Origin: Tumebacillus lacus
GTDB taxonomy: Bacteria > Bacillota > Bacilli > Tumebacillales > Tumebacillaceae
Direction: 5' to 3'
NCBI RefSeq assembly: GCF_026410385.1
Contig: NZ_JAPMLT010000001.1
Location: forward strand, 124,001-188,000
DNA: 64,000 nucleotides
The notes below the pieces were generated by a model, which saw nothing but the letters and a program-made list of their open reading frames with translations, had not been told where the DNA came from and did not search any database. Each line of letters starts with the position of its first letter. Positions within the stretch are counted from its first letter, which is position 1. The position numbers were made by a program, and so were the translations under genes. Shown here piece after piece: positions 56,206 through 64,000 of the stretch.

Positions 56206-56672
56206 TGGATACACGGGCTCTCTTTTTAGGCGTAGGTTCAGGTCTGTTGGCTGCCACGCTGACGCTCGGCATCGGTCAGTCGTTGTCTTCAACCCAACCG
56301 GTCATGCCGGCGCCGATCCAGCAGGGAGGAGACTGGAAACAGGCGGCGGAGCAGGCCGGGATGGCCGTCTTGACCAAACAGGAACTCGACGAACGGCTGG
56401 CAGCAGCCAAAAGCGAGGGTGCCAAGCAGAAGGCGGAGGAACTGGCGCAGGTCCCTTCCGCGCCGCAGACCGTCTCTGTCTACATTCAGCCTGGAATGGG
56501 AACGAACGATGTGGCGCTGCTCTTGCAGGCGGCCGGTGTGCTTGCGAACGGCAACGAGCTGATTCGCTTGCGCCAGGGGCATCCCAATCCGATCCGTTCC
56601 GGCACGTATCAATTGCCTGTACATGGCGATCCGCAAGCTGTGTTAAAACAGATCGCGACACCGCCAAAATAA
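56205..56672 (+). CDS. Membrane-anchored protein with MltG-like segment
   Basis: Protein of 155 residues. One N-terminal helix (about 5-27) is followed by a charged stretch and a C-terminal part (VSVYIQPGMGTNDVALLLQA, then GNELIRLRQGHPNPIRSGTYQL) that resembles the LysM-like subdomain of endolytic transglycosylase MltG (YceG), but the catalytic domain is absent. It likely faces outward near peptidoglycan. ATG shares a base with the previous stop. Last gene before the operon terminator. Role unknown. Confidence 0.7.
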   Translation: MDTRALFLGVGSGLLAATLTLGIGQSLSSTQPVMPAPIQQGGDWKQAAEQAGMAVLTKQELDERLAAAKSEGAKQKAEELAQVPSAPQTVSVYIQPGMGTNDVALLLQAAGVLANGNELIRLRQGHPNPIRSGTYQLPVHGDPQAVLKQIATPPK

Positions 56673-56673
56673 A

Positions 56674-56710
56674 AACAACCGGGCGACACACTCGACCCGG
56701 TTGTTTTTTT
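56674..56710 (+). terminator. Terminator of the fla/che operon
   Basis: A perfect 10-base stem AACAACCGGG/CCCGGTTGTT with a 12-base loop, followed by a run of T. Confidence 0.95.
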
Positions 56711-56721
56711 CTTGGCAGCTC

Positions 56722-56750
56722 TTGCATAAGCTTGTTCCCCATGTTATATT
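56722..56750 (+). promoter_or_regulatory. SigA-type promoter of rpsB
   Basis: TTGCAT and TATATT with a 17-base spacer. The transcript would carry a leader of about 120 bases before rpsB. Confidence 0.7.
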
Positions 56751-56756
56751 AACTTC

Positions 56757-56877
56757 TGGTGTTATTACACTACACACGCTGCTCGACTCTTTCGAAGGTG
56801 CTTGTCTGCTACAGGTGAGTGTCGGGAGGGATTGACGGCAGCGGAGGACCCAAAACCAGAGAGGAGGTTGAAGATAC
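56757..56877 (+). promoter_or_regulatory. Leader of rpsB, possible autoregulatory RNA
   Basis: About 120 bases between the predicted start of transcription and the rpsB ATG. GCTGC and CGAC near 56780 can pair with GTCG and GCAGC near 56820-56840, giving a branched fold. Long leaders before ribosomal protein genes are often the binding site of the product; here this is inference only. Confidence 0.3.
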
Positions 56878-57576
56878 ATGGCGATCATCAGCATGAAACA
56901 ACTGCTGGAGGCAGGCGTTCACTTCGGTCATCAAACCCGTCGTTGGAACCCGAAAATGTCTCGCTATATCTTCACCGAACGTAACGGCATTTACATCATT
57001 GACCTGCAAAAGACTGTTAAGAAAGTCGAAGAGGCGTACAACTTTGTACGTGAACTGGCTGCTGAAGGCAAGTCCGTTCTCTTTGTAGGCACCAAGAAAC
57101 AAGCTCAGGATTCCGTTAAGGAAGAAGCTGAGCGCGTTGGCATGTACTTTGTCAACCAACGTTGGCTCGGCGGCACGCTGACCAACTTCTCCACCATTCA
57201 GAAGCGTATCACGCGTCTGATCCAGCTCGAAACGATGGAACAAGACGGCACTTTCGACGTACTTCCGAAGAAAGAAGTTATCGTTCTGAAGAAGGAAATG
57301 GATCGTCTCGTGAAATTCCTCGGCGGCATCAAAGGGATGAAAGATCTCCCGGGTGCTCTGTTCATCATCGACCCGCGCAAAGAGCGCATCGCGGTTGCTG
57401 AAGCTCGCAAGCTCGGCATCCCGATCGTTGCGATCGTTGACACCAACTGCGATCCGGACGAAATCGACTATGTCATCCCGGGCAACGACGACGCAATCCG
57501 CGCCGTAAAACTGCTGACCGGCAAAATGGCAGACGCGATCGTAGAAGGCAAGCAAGGCGAACAAATCGAGCAATAA
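56878..57576 (+). CDS. rpsB: 30S ribosomal protein S2
   Basis: Protein of 232 residues. [30 protein letters not shown] near the end and [20 protein letters not shown] are clear signatures. AGAGGAGG lies upstream of the ATG. Strong codon bias. It follows its own promoter; a terminator-like hairpin separates it from tsf. Confidence 0.98.
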   Translation: MAIISMKQLLEAGVHFGHQTRRWNPKMSRYIFTERNGIYIIDLQKTVKKVEEAYNFVRELAAEGKSVLFVGTKKQAQDSVKEEAERVGMYFVNQRWLGGTLTNFSTIQKRITRLIQLETMEQDGTFDVLPKKEVIVLKKEMDRLVKFLGGIKGMKDLPGALFIIDPRKERIAVAEARKLGIPIVAIVDTNCDPDEIDYVIPGNDDAIRAVKLLTGKMADAIVEGKQGEQIEQ

Positions 57577-57585
57577 TTTCTCAAG

Positions 57586-57635
57586 GGAGGGTGGCCTTCG
57601 GGTAAAGATGCCCGCGAGTGTCACCCTCCTTTTTC
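57586..57635 (+). terminator. Terminator or attenuator between rpsB and tsf
   Basis: GGAGGGTG pairs with CACCCTCC, with an inner CGGG/CCCG stem, followed by five T. It may reduce, rather than stop, transcription into tsf, which has no clear promoter of its own. Confidence 0.75.
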
Positions 57636-57689
57636 TTCGATGTAATCTTATGTCCGGATGGGCATGATAATCCTAAGGAGGCGACTGAA

Positions 57690-58343
57690 ATGAGCATCTC
57701 TGCTGCACTCGTAAAAGAACTGCGCGAAAGAACCGGCGCTGGTATGATGGACTGCAAAAAAGCTCTGGTAGAAACCAACGGCGACATGGAAAAGGCGATT
57801 GACTTCCTGCGTGAAAAAGGTCTCGCTGCTGCTGCTAAAAAAGCGGGCCGCATCGCGGCTGAAGGTCTCGTAGAGTCCTACATACATGCTGGCGGCAAAA
57901 TCGGCGTCCTGCTCGAAATCAACTGCGAAACCGACTTCGTTGCGAAAAACGATGACTACCGCGCATTCGTCAAAGACATCGCGATGCACATCGCAGCTGC
58001 GAAGCCGCTGTACCTGACCCGTGAAGAAGTCTCCCAAGAGACCATCGATCACGAGAAAGAAATCCTGCGCGCTCAAGCACTGAACGAAGGCAAGCCGGCA
58101 AACATCGTCGACAAGATGGTTGAAGGCCGCGTGCAAAAGTACTACAAAGAAGTTGTTCTGCTCGAGCAACCGTTCGTTAAAGATCCGGACAAGACGATCG
58201 AAACCATCGTCAAAGAAAAGATCTCGACCATCGGCGAGAACATCTCCATCCGTCGCTTCGTGCGTTGGGAAATGGGCGAAGGCCTCGAGAAGAAGGTCGA
58301 CAACTTCGTAGAAGAAGTTATGAGCCAAGTTAACAAAGGCTAA
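57690..58343 (+). CDS. tsf: Elongation factor Ts
   Basis: Guanine nucleotide exchange factor for EF-Tu, 217 residues, the short form common in Bacilli relatives with one core domain shortened. [20 protein letters not shown] and [20 protein letters not shown] are the family signatures. CTAAGGAGG lies upstream of the ATG. The typical Bacillus protein is about 293, so this one is closer to the compact type. Confidence 0.97.
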   Translation: MSISAALVKELRERTGAGMMDCKKALVETNGDMEKAIDFLREKGLAAAAKKAGRIAAEGLVESYIHAGGKIGVLLEINCETDFVAKNDDYRAFVKDIAMHIAAAKPLYLTREEVSQETIDHEKEILRAQALNEGKPANIVDKMVEGRVQKYYKEVVLLEQPFVKDPDKTIETIVKEKISTIGENISIRRFVRWEMGEGLEKKVDNFVEEVMSQVNKG

Positions 58344-58363
58344 TTGTAACAACTTCTGTTGAA

Positions 58364-58391
58364 GGGAACACTCTCCGTGTTCCCTTTTTTT
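58364..58391 (+). terminator. Terminator after tsf
   Basis: GGGAACAC/GTGTTCCC stem with a five-base loop and seven T. Confidence 0.92.
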
Positions 58392-58430
58392 CAAGCGATG
58401 CAGGACTTAAGACAATCATGTAGAAATTAA

Positions 58431-59168
<738 letters not shown>

Positions 59169-59175
59169 ACGATAG

Positions 59176-59733
59176 ATGGTAAACGACATTCTGAAAGCTC
59201 TTGACGAGCGTATGGACAAAGCGATCAGCTCTGTCAAAGGGAATTTTGCCACCATTCGCGCTGGCCGTGCTACGCCGGCCCTGCTCGATCGGATTCAGGT
59301 GGAATACTACGGCAGCACGATGCCGATCAATCAGTTGGCAAACGTCTCCACACCGGAGCCGCGCATGCTGGTGATCACGCCGTGGGACAAAGGCTCGCTC
59401 GCTGAAATCGAGCGCGCGATCGTCAAGTCGGACCTCGGCATGATGCCGACCAACGACGGTTCGGTCATCCGCCTGTCGATTCCGCAACTGACGGAACAAC
59501 GCCGTCAGGAGTTGGTCAAACAAGTGAAAAAACTGGCGGAAGACGGCCGTATTGCCGTACGCAACATCCGTCGTGACGTGAACGATGAAGTGAAAAAGCT
59601 GGAAAAATCGGGTGACATCTCCGAAGATGACAGCCGTCGCGCACAAGAGAAAGTTCAGACTGTAACCGACCGCTTCATCGGGGAGATCGATAAATTGCTC
59701 ACCGCAAAAGAGCAAGAGATCTTGGAAGTATAA
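59176..59733 (+). CDS. frr: Ribosome recycling factor
   Basis: Protein of 185 residues that, with EF-G, splits ribosomes after termination. VKGNFATIRAGRATPALLDR, IRLSIPQLTEQRRQELVK and NIRRDVNDEVKKL are conserved. GAGGGGTGA precedes the ATG. A terminator follows. Confidence 0.98.
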   Translation: MVNDILKALDERMDKAISSVKGNFATIRAGRATPALLDRIQVEYYGSTMPINQLANVSTPEPRMLVITPWDKGSLAEIERAIVKSDLGMMPTNDGSVIRLSIPQLTEQRRQELVKQVKKLAEDGRIAVRNIRRDVNDEVKKLEKSGDISEDDSRRAQEKVQTVTDRFIGEIDKLLTAKEQEILEV

Positions 59734-59741
59734 GACCGTCG

Positions 59742-59772
59742 AAACCCCCCTCCGAGCGAGGGGGTTATTTTT
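59742..59772 (+). terminator. Terminator after frr
   Basis: AACCCCCCTC pairs with GAGGGGGTT around a five-base loop, followed by ATTTTT. Confidence 0.85.
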
Positions 59773-59789
59773 GACGTGGGGGACTGAAG

Positions 59790-60569
59790 ATGCTAAGCGG
59801 ACTAAAACGATTGTTCAAACGTACGCCCGAACCGAATCGGCAACTTGGCCCCTCTGACATCGATCTGGAGGCAGTGCCGAATCACGTGGCGATTATCATG
59901 GACGGCAACGGCCGCTGGGCCAAACAGCGGAACATGCCGCGCATCGCCGGTCATCGCGCCGGGATGCAGATGGTCAAAGAAATCACAAATGTAGCGGACG
60001 ACATCGGCATCAAAGTGCTGACTCTGTATGCGTTCTCCACGGAAAACTGGAAACGCCCGACAGAAGAGGTTGATTTCCTCATGCGCTTGCCGGAAGAGTG
60101 GCTGAAGAAGGAACTGGCGACGCTGATCGCACGCAATTGTCAGATCCGCATCTTGGGTGAAGTGGACCGACTGCCGGAACACACGCGCCGCGTTGTGGTG
60201 GATGCCGAGGAAAAGACCAAGGCAAACACTGGGCTGATTTTGAATATCGCGCTTAATTATGGCAGCCGTTTGGAGATCATAAACGCAATCAAGCAGATTG
60301 CCGGAGATGTGACCAGCGGCACTCTCTCGATTGATGACATCGATGAAGCGACCGTCGACCGTGCTCTGCTCACGAGCGGATTGCCCGATCCGGACTTGTT
60401 GATCCGGACCAGCGGCGAAGTGCGCCTGTCCAATTTCCTCTTGTGGCAATCGGCGTATACGGAGATGTGGTTCACAGACGTATACTGGCCGGACTTTAAG
60501 CGGGAGAATTTCTTGGAAGCGATCCGTGCCTACCAGGGCCGCGGGCGGAGGTTTGGCGGACTCAAATAG
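59790..60569 (+). CDS. uppS: Undecaprenyl diphosphate synthase
   Basis: Cis-prenyltransferase of 259 residues that makes the lipid carrier for peptidoglycan. Catalytic D38 is in IIMDGNGRWAKQR; FSTENWKRP, LIRTSGEVRLSNFLLWQ and the closing GRGRRFGG follow. GTGGGGG lies upstream. cdsA begins ten bases later. Confidence 0.97.
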   Translation: MLSGLKRLFKRTPEPNRQLGPSDIDLEAVPNHVAIIMDGNGRWAKQRNMPRIAGHRAGMQMVKEITNVADDIGIKVLTLYAFSTENWKRPTEEVDFLMRLPEEWLKKELATLIARNCQIRILGEVDRLPEHTRRVVVDAEEKTKANTGLILNIALNYGSRLEIINAIKQIAGDVTSGTLSIDDIDEATVDRALLTSGLPDPDLLIRTSGEVRLSNFLLWQSAYTEMWFTDVYWPDFKRENFLEAIRAYQGRGRRFGGLK

Positions 60570-60579
60570 GGGTGGCTGA

Positions 60580-61392
60580 ATGTTATTTCAACGGGTGCTG
60601 ACGGGAATCGTCGGCGGGGCTGCGTTTTTAGGAGCCGTCTTCTATGGCGGAGCACCGTTTACCTTCTTGATCATGCTGCTGGCCCTCATCGCGTTCAGCG
60701 AGATGGTCCATATGAAAAAGGTTTCTTCGTTCTCGCTGCCTGCATGTCTTGGGTACGCGGTGACGTTGTTCTACTGCAATCCGTTTTTGTTTGAATGGAT
60801 CGGAATCGAAGTGCCGGCGGGCGCCGTCCTGCCCGTGCTGTGGCTTATCGTGCCGTTGTTTTTGTTCTTATCAATCTCTGTGGCGTCGAAAAATCGCTAC
60901 ACGTTCCAAGACATGGCGTACCTGTTCACGGGGACGCTGTATGTCGGTCTGCCGTTCCAATGCGCATTGCTCCTGCGGGAGATGCCGGGGAACGGGCTTG
61001 CGTATTTTCTGTTCGTCATGGTCGTGATCTGGACGACCGACACGTTTGCGTACTTTGTCGGTCGGGCTTTGAAAGGGCCGAAGATCTGGCCTGCGATCTC
61101 TCCAAACAAGACTGTATCAGGTTCGATCGGAGGCGTGTTCGGCGCGTTGCTCGTCGGCGCGGTGTTTGCGACGGTTCTCGACCAGTCGTGGTTGCCTTGG
61201 ACGTTGCTGGCCGCCGTCCTGTCTGTGGCTGGTCAACTGGGGGACTTTGTGGAATCCGGGTTGAAGCGTGTGCTCGATGTGAAGGACTCCGGCACGATCC
61301 TGCCGGGTCATGGCGGGGTGCTTGACCGCTTTGACAGCTTTTTGTTCGCTGCTCCGATCGCCTATTATTTGATATTGATGTGGGCAACCTGA
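60580..61392 (+). CDS. cdsA: Phosphatidate cytidylyltransferase
   Basis: Membrane enzyme of 270 residues that makes CDP-diacylglycerol for phospholipid synthesis. About eight helices and the C-terminal signature ESGLKRVLDVKDSGTILPGH, then GGVLDRFDS, are present. AATAGGGGTGG lies upstream of the ATG. Confidence 0.96.
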   Translation: MLFQRVLTGIVGGAAFLGAVFYGGAPFTFLIMLLALIAFSEMVHMKKVSSFSLPACLGYAVTLFYCNPFLFEWIGIEVPAGAVLPVLWLIVPLFLFLSISVASKNRYTFQDMAYLFTGTLYVGLPFQCALLLREMPGNGLAYFLFVMVVIWTTDTFAYFVGRALKGPKIWPAISPNKTVSGSIGGVFGALLVGAVFATVLDQSWLPWTLLAAVLSVAGQLGDFVESGLKRVLDVKDSGTILPGHGGVLDRFDSFLFAAPIAYYLILMWAT

Positions 61393-61411
61393 CACGTTGC
61401 TTAAAAAATAG

Positions 61412-61444
61412 TTGTAACCAAACGCGGTTTGTTCCGTTGTAACC
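61412..61444. promoter_or_regulatory. Direct repeat TTGTAACC around a small palindrome before dxr
   Basis: Copies at 61412-61419 and 61437-61444 start 25 bases apart and flank CAAAC-GCG-GTTTG, an inverted repeat. The whole lies in the 67-base gap before dxr. Possible protein-binding site; chance is not excluded. Confidence 0.3.
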
Positions 61445-61459
61445 TATGAGGTGAACAAG

Positions 61460-62614
61460 ATGTCTCGCACAATCGCTCTGCTCGGCTCCACTGGCTCGAT
61501 CGGCACCATGACGCTTGATGTGGTGTCGGCGCACCCGGATCAGTTCCGGGTCGCAGGCTTGGCGGCCGGGCGCAACACCGAACTTTTGTTGGAACAGATC
61601 GAACGCTATCGCCCGCGCCTTGTCAGCGTGGCGACCGATGAGGGAGCCCGCATGGTCCGCGAACGCTTTGGTTCGCAGGTGGAAGTGGTGATCGGGCCGC
61701 AGGGCCTGGTGGACGTGGCGACGATGCCCGAAGTGGACATCGTCCTGACCGCCGTCGTTGGCGCGGCCGGGCTTCTGCCGACGCTCAAAGCGTTGGAGGC
61801 GGGCAAGGATATCGCGCTGGCGAACAAGGAGACCTTGGTAGCGGCCGGTCACTTGGTCACCGCATTGGCGAAAGAAAAAGGTTGCAAGATCCTGCCGGTG
61901 GACAGCGAGCACTCGGCGATCTTCCAATGTTTGCATACGGAGCGACCGGTTGACGTAGAAAAGATTATCGTCACTGCGTCCGGCGGCTCGTTCCGGGACA
62001 AAACCCGCGAAGAGATGGCCGTCGCCACCGTAAACGGGGCGCTCAACCACCCCAACTGGTCGATGGGGGCCAAGATCACCGTCGATTCGGCCACCTTGAT
62101 GAACAAGGGGCTGGAAGTGATCGAAGCGCACTGGCTGTTCGACATGCCGTATGACCGGATCGAGGTGGTCGTTCACCCGGAGAGCATCATTCACTCGCTG
62201 GTTGAGTTTGTAGACGGCTCCGTGCTGGCCCAGCTCGGCGAGCCGGACATGCGGATGCCGATCCAATACGCGCTGACCTACCCGACGCGGTTGCCGGGTC
62301 CCTATAGACGGCTCAATCTCGTGGAAGCGTCCCGACTGAATTTCCGCGCTCCGGATCTGGTGCGCTTCCCGTGCCTTGGCTATTGCTTTGATGCAGGACG
62401 GACCGGCGGTTCGATGCCGACGGTGTTGAACGCAGCCAACGAGATTGCCAACGGACTGTTTTTGCAAGAACAGATCGGATTTTTAGACATCGAACGCGTG
62501 ATCGCGACTGTGATGGACCGCCACAGCGTGCTGTCCCATCCGAGCCTCGATGAGGTGCTGGAAGCGGATGCGTGGGCGCGGCAGGAAGCGCTCGCCGTGG
62601 CGAAACAGTCGTGA
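61460..62614 (+). CDS. dxr: 1-deoxy-D-xylulose 5-phosphate reductoisomerase
   Basis: Second enzyme of the MEP isoprenoid pathway, 384 residues. The NADPH-binding [15 protein letters not shown] is N-terminal; [23 protein letters not shown] and the [20 protein letters not shown] active-site region follow. ATG 61460 has GAGGTG six bases upstream; the GTG three codons earlier overlaps that site. It feeds the same pathway as the next gene. Confidence 0.97.
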   Translation: MSRTIALLGSTGSIGTMTLDVVSAHPDQFRVAGLAAGRNTELLLEQIERYRPRLVSVATDEGARMVRERFGSQVEVVIGPQGLVDVATMPEVDIVLTAVVGAAGLLPTLKALEAGKDIALANKETLVAAGHLVTALAKEKGCKILPVDSEHSAIFQCLHTERPVDVEKIIVTASGGSFRDKTREEMAVATVNGALNHPNWSMGAKITVDSATLMNKGLEVIEAHWLFDMPYDRIEVVVHPESIIHSLVEFVDGSVLAQLGEPDMRMPIQYALTYPTRLPGPYRRLNLVEASRLNFRAPDLVRFPCLGYCFDAGRTGGSMPTVLNAANEIANGLFLQEQIGFLDIERVIATVMDRHSVLSHPSLDEVLEADAWARQEALAVAKQS

Positions 62615-62642
62615 CAACTGCGAATTTGGGAGAGTGTACAAC

Positions 62643-63731
62643 ATGCTGACTCATCGCTCGATGACTCGTCCCGTACAGGTCGGTAACGTGACGATCGGCG
62701 GCAGCGACTCGGTCGTTCTGCAATCCATGACCATGACCAAGACGGCCGATGTGAAAGCGACCGTCGAACAGATTTTGCGCCTGGAAGAAGCGGGTTGTCA
62801 GATCGTACGGGTGACGGTCAACAACATGGAGGCGGCCGAGGCGATCAAGGAGATCAAAAAAGAGATCTCGATCCCGCTGGTGTCTGACATCCACTTTGAC
62901 TACAAGCTCGCTCTGAAAGCTGTTGAAAACGGCATTGACAAAGTCCGCATCAACCCCGGCAACATCGGCAAGCGGGAAAAGGTGCAGGAAGTCGTCAAAG
63001 CCTGCCAAGAACGGGGAGTGCCGATCCGAATCGGCGTCAACGCCGGTTCTCTGGAAAAGCACATCCTCGACAAATACGGCTACCCGACTGCACGCGGGAT
63101 GCTGGAGAGTGCGGAGTACCATGTCGGCATCTTGGAGGACCTCGGCTTTGAGGACATCATCATCTCGATGAAGGCGTCCGACGTGCCGCTGGCGATCGAA
63201 GCCTACACCTTGGCAGCGGAGCGGTTCCGCTATCCGCTGCACCTTGGCATCACCGAGGCGGGCACGCTGTTCTCCGGCACGGTGAAAAGCGCAGCGGGCC
63301 TTGGCGCCTTGCTGGCAAAGGGCATCGGTTCGACGATGCGCATCTCGCTGTCGGCCGACCCGGTGGAAGAGATCAAAGTCGGCCGCGAACTGCTCAAGTC
63401 GTTCGGTTTGGCCAGCAATGCGGTCACGCTGATCTCTTGCCCGACCTGCGGCCGAATCGAGATCGACCTGATCTCCATCGCCAATGAGATCGAGGAATAC
63501 GTCTCGAAGATTCAAGCTCCGATCAAGGTCGCCGTCCTCGGCTGCGCGGTCAACGGCCCTGGCGAAGCACGCGAAGCGGACATCGGCATCGCAGGCTCTC
63601 GCGGCGAAGGGCTCTTGTTCCGCCACGGTGAGATCGTGCGCAAGATCCCGGAAGCGACGATGGTGGAAGAACTGAAAAGAGAAATCGACGCCCTTGCCAA
63701 GCAGTACGAACTGACCGGATCGTTGAAGTAG
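62643..63731 (+). CDS. ispG: 4-hydroxy-3-methylbut-2-enyl diphosphate synthase (IspG)
   Basis: MEP pathway 4Fe-4S enzyme of 362 residues. TIM-barrel motifs VQSMT-type ([15 protein letters not shown]) and [12 protein letters not shown] are N-terminal; cluster ligands are C266 and C269 in SCPTCGR and C301 in [14 protein letters not shown] 62643 has GGGAGAG seven bases upstream. It stands directly after dxr where Bacillus has the RasP/RseP protease gene. Confidence 0.96.
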   Translation: MLTHRSMTRPVQVGNVTIGGSDSVVLQSMTMTKTADVKATVEQILRLEEAGCQIVRVTVNNMEAAEAIKEIKKEISIPLVSDIHFDYKLALKAVENGIDKVRINPGNIGKREKVQEVVKACQERGVPIRIGVNAGSLEKHILDKYGYPTARGMLESAEYHVGILEDLGFEDIIISMKASDVPLAIEAYTLAAERFRYPLHLGITEAGTLFSGTVKSAAGLGALLAKGIGSTMRISLSADPVEEIKVGRELLKSFGLASNAVTLISCPTCGRIEIDLISIANEIEEYVSKIQAPIKVAVLGCAVNGPGEAREADIGIAGSRGEGLLFRHGEIVRKIPEATMVEELKREIDALAKQYELTGSLK

Positions 63732-63735
63732 GTAA

Positions 63736-64000
<265 letters not shown>

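Noticed and set aside
57586-57635. Independent small gene in the rpsB-tsf gap
   Set aside because: A frame upstream of tsf exists only as an extension through the terminator hairpin; the tsf ribosome binding site clearly marks a later start.

Overview
This window is a chromosomal segment of a moderately GC-rich, endospore-former-type Firmicute (class Bacilli). The gene order from sucC to proS follows the Bacillus subtilis chromosome almost gene for gene: sucCD-dprA-topA-trmFO-xerC-hslVU-codY, then the long fla/che operon, then rpsB-tsf-pyrH-frr-uppS-cdsA-dxr-(ispG)-proS. Strong AGGAGG-type ribosome binding sites, frequent GTG and TTG starts and high GC at third codon positions fit Alicyclobacillaceae-like genera such as Tumebacillus. 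That genus guess is inference, not something the sequence proves.

Positions 1-15.6 kb are a mosaic of short transcription units on both strands. They hold a membrane sensor cut by the left edge, a lactate-permease-family transporter, a nitrate assimilation pair (molybdenum nitrate reductase and NarK-type transporter) behind a structured leader, an MFS exporter, a GNAT acetyltransferase, a fused methionine sulfoxide reductase MsrA-MsrB, the ComM/YifB AAA+ protein, a second MFS exporter, a lipoprotein, a nitroreductase, a small molybdopterin-fold protein, and several very small proteins including zinc-ribbon types. Rho-independent terminators separate most of these units.

Positions 15.7-26.3 kb hold housekeeping genes on the plus strand: succinyl-CoA ligase, DprA, topoisomerase I, TrmFO, XerC, the HslVU protease and the CodY regulator. 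A strong terminator follows codY.

Positions 26.5-56.7 kb are one tightly packed flagellar and chemotaxis operon of about 37 genes. It encodes rod, MS ring, C-ring switch, export gate, hook and hook-length proteins, the FlhF/FlhG placement pair, CheY/B/A/W/C/D, SigD and a SwrB-like protein. Start and stop codons often overlap, which implies translational coupling. Genes beyond the B. subtilis set are a TIGR02530-type protein, a two-helix membrane protein between cheD and sigD, a FapA/DUF342 protein, a charged helical protein, and a membrane-anchored MltG-like protein at the end before a strong terminator. A tandem hairpin lies just before the hook gene.

Positions 56.7-64 kb carry rpsB, tsf, pyrH, frr, uppS, cdsA, dxr, ispG and the start of proS (cut by the right edge), with terminators after rpsB, tsf, frr and ispG. 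The site-2 protease gene usually found after dxr is absent; ispG sits there instead. I saw no tRNA, rRNA, CRISPR array, insertion sequence or prophage. No gap between genes exceeds 300 bases. I did not find a clearly new defence or metabolic system. The most interesting unexplained signals are the nitrate-reductase leader, the extra genes in the flagellar operon, and the cluster of micro-proteins at 11.1-12.0 kb.
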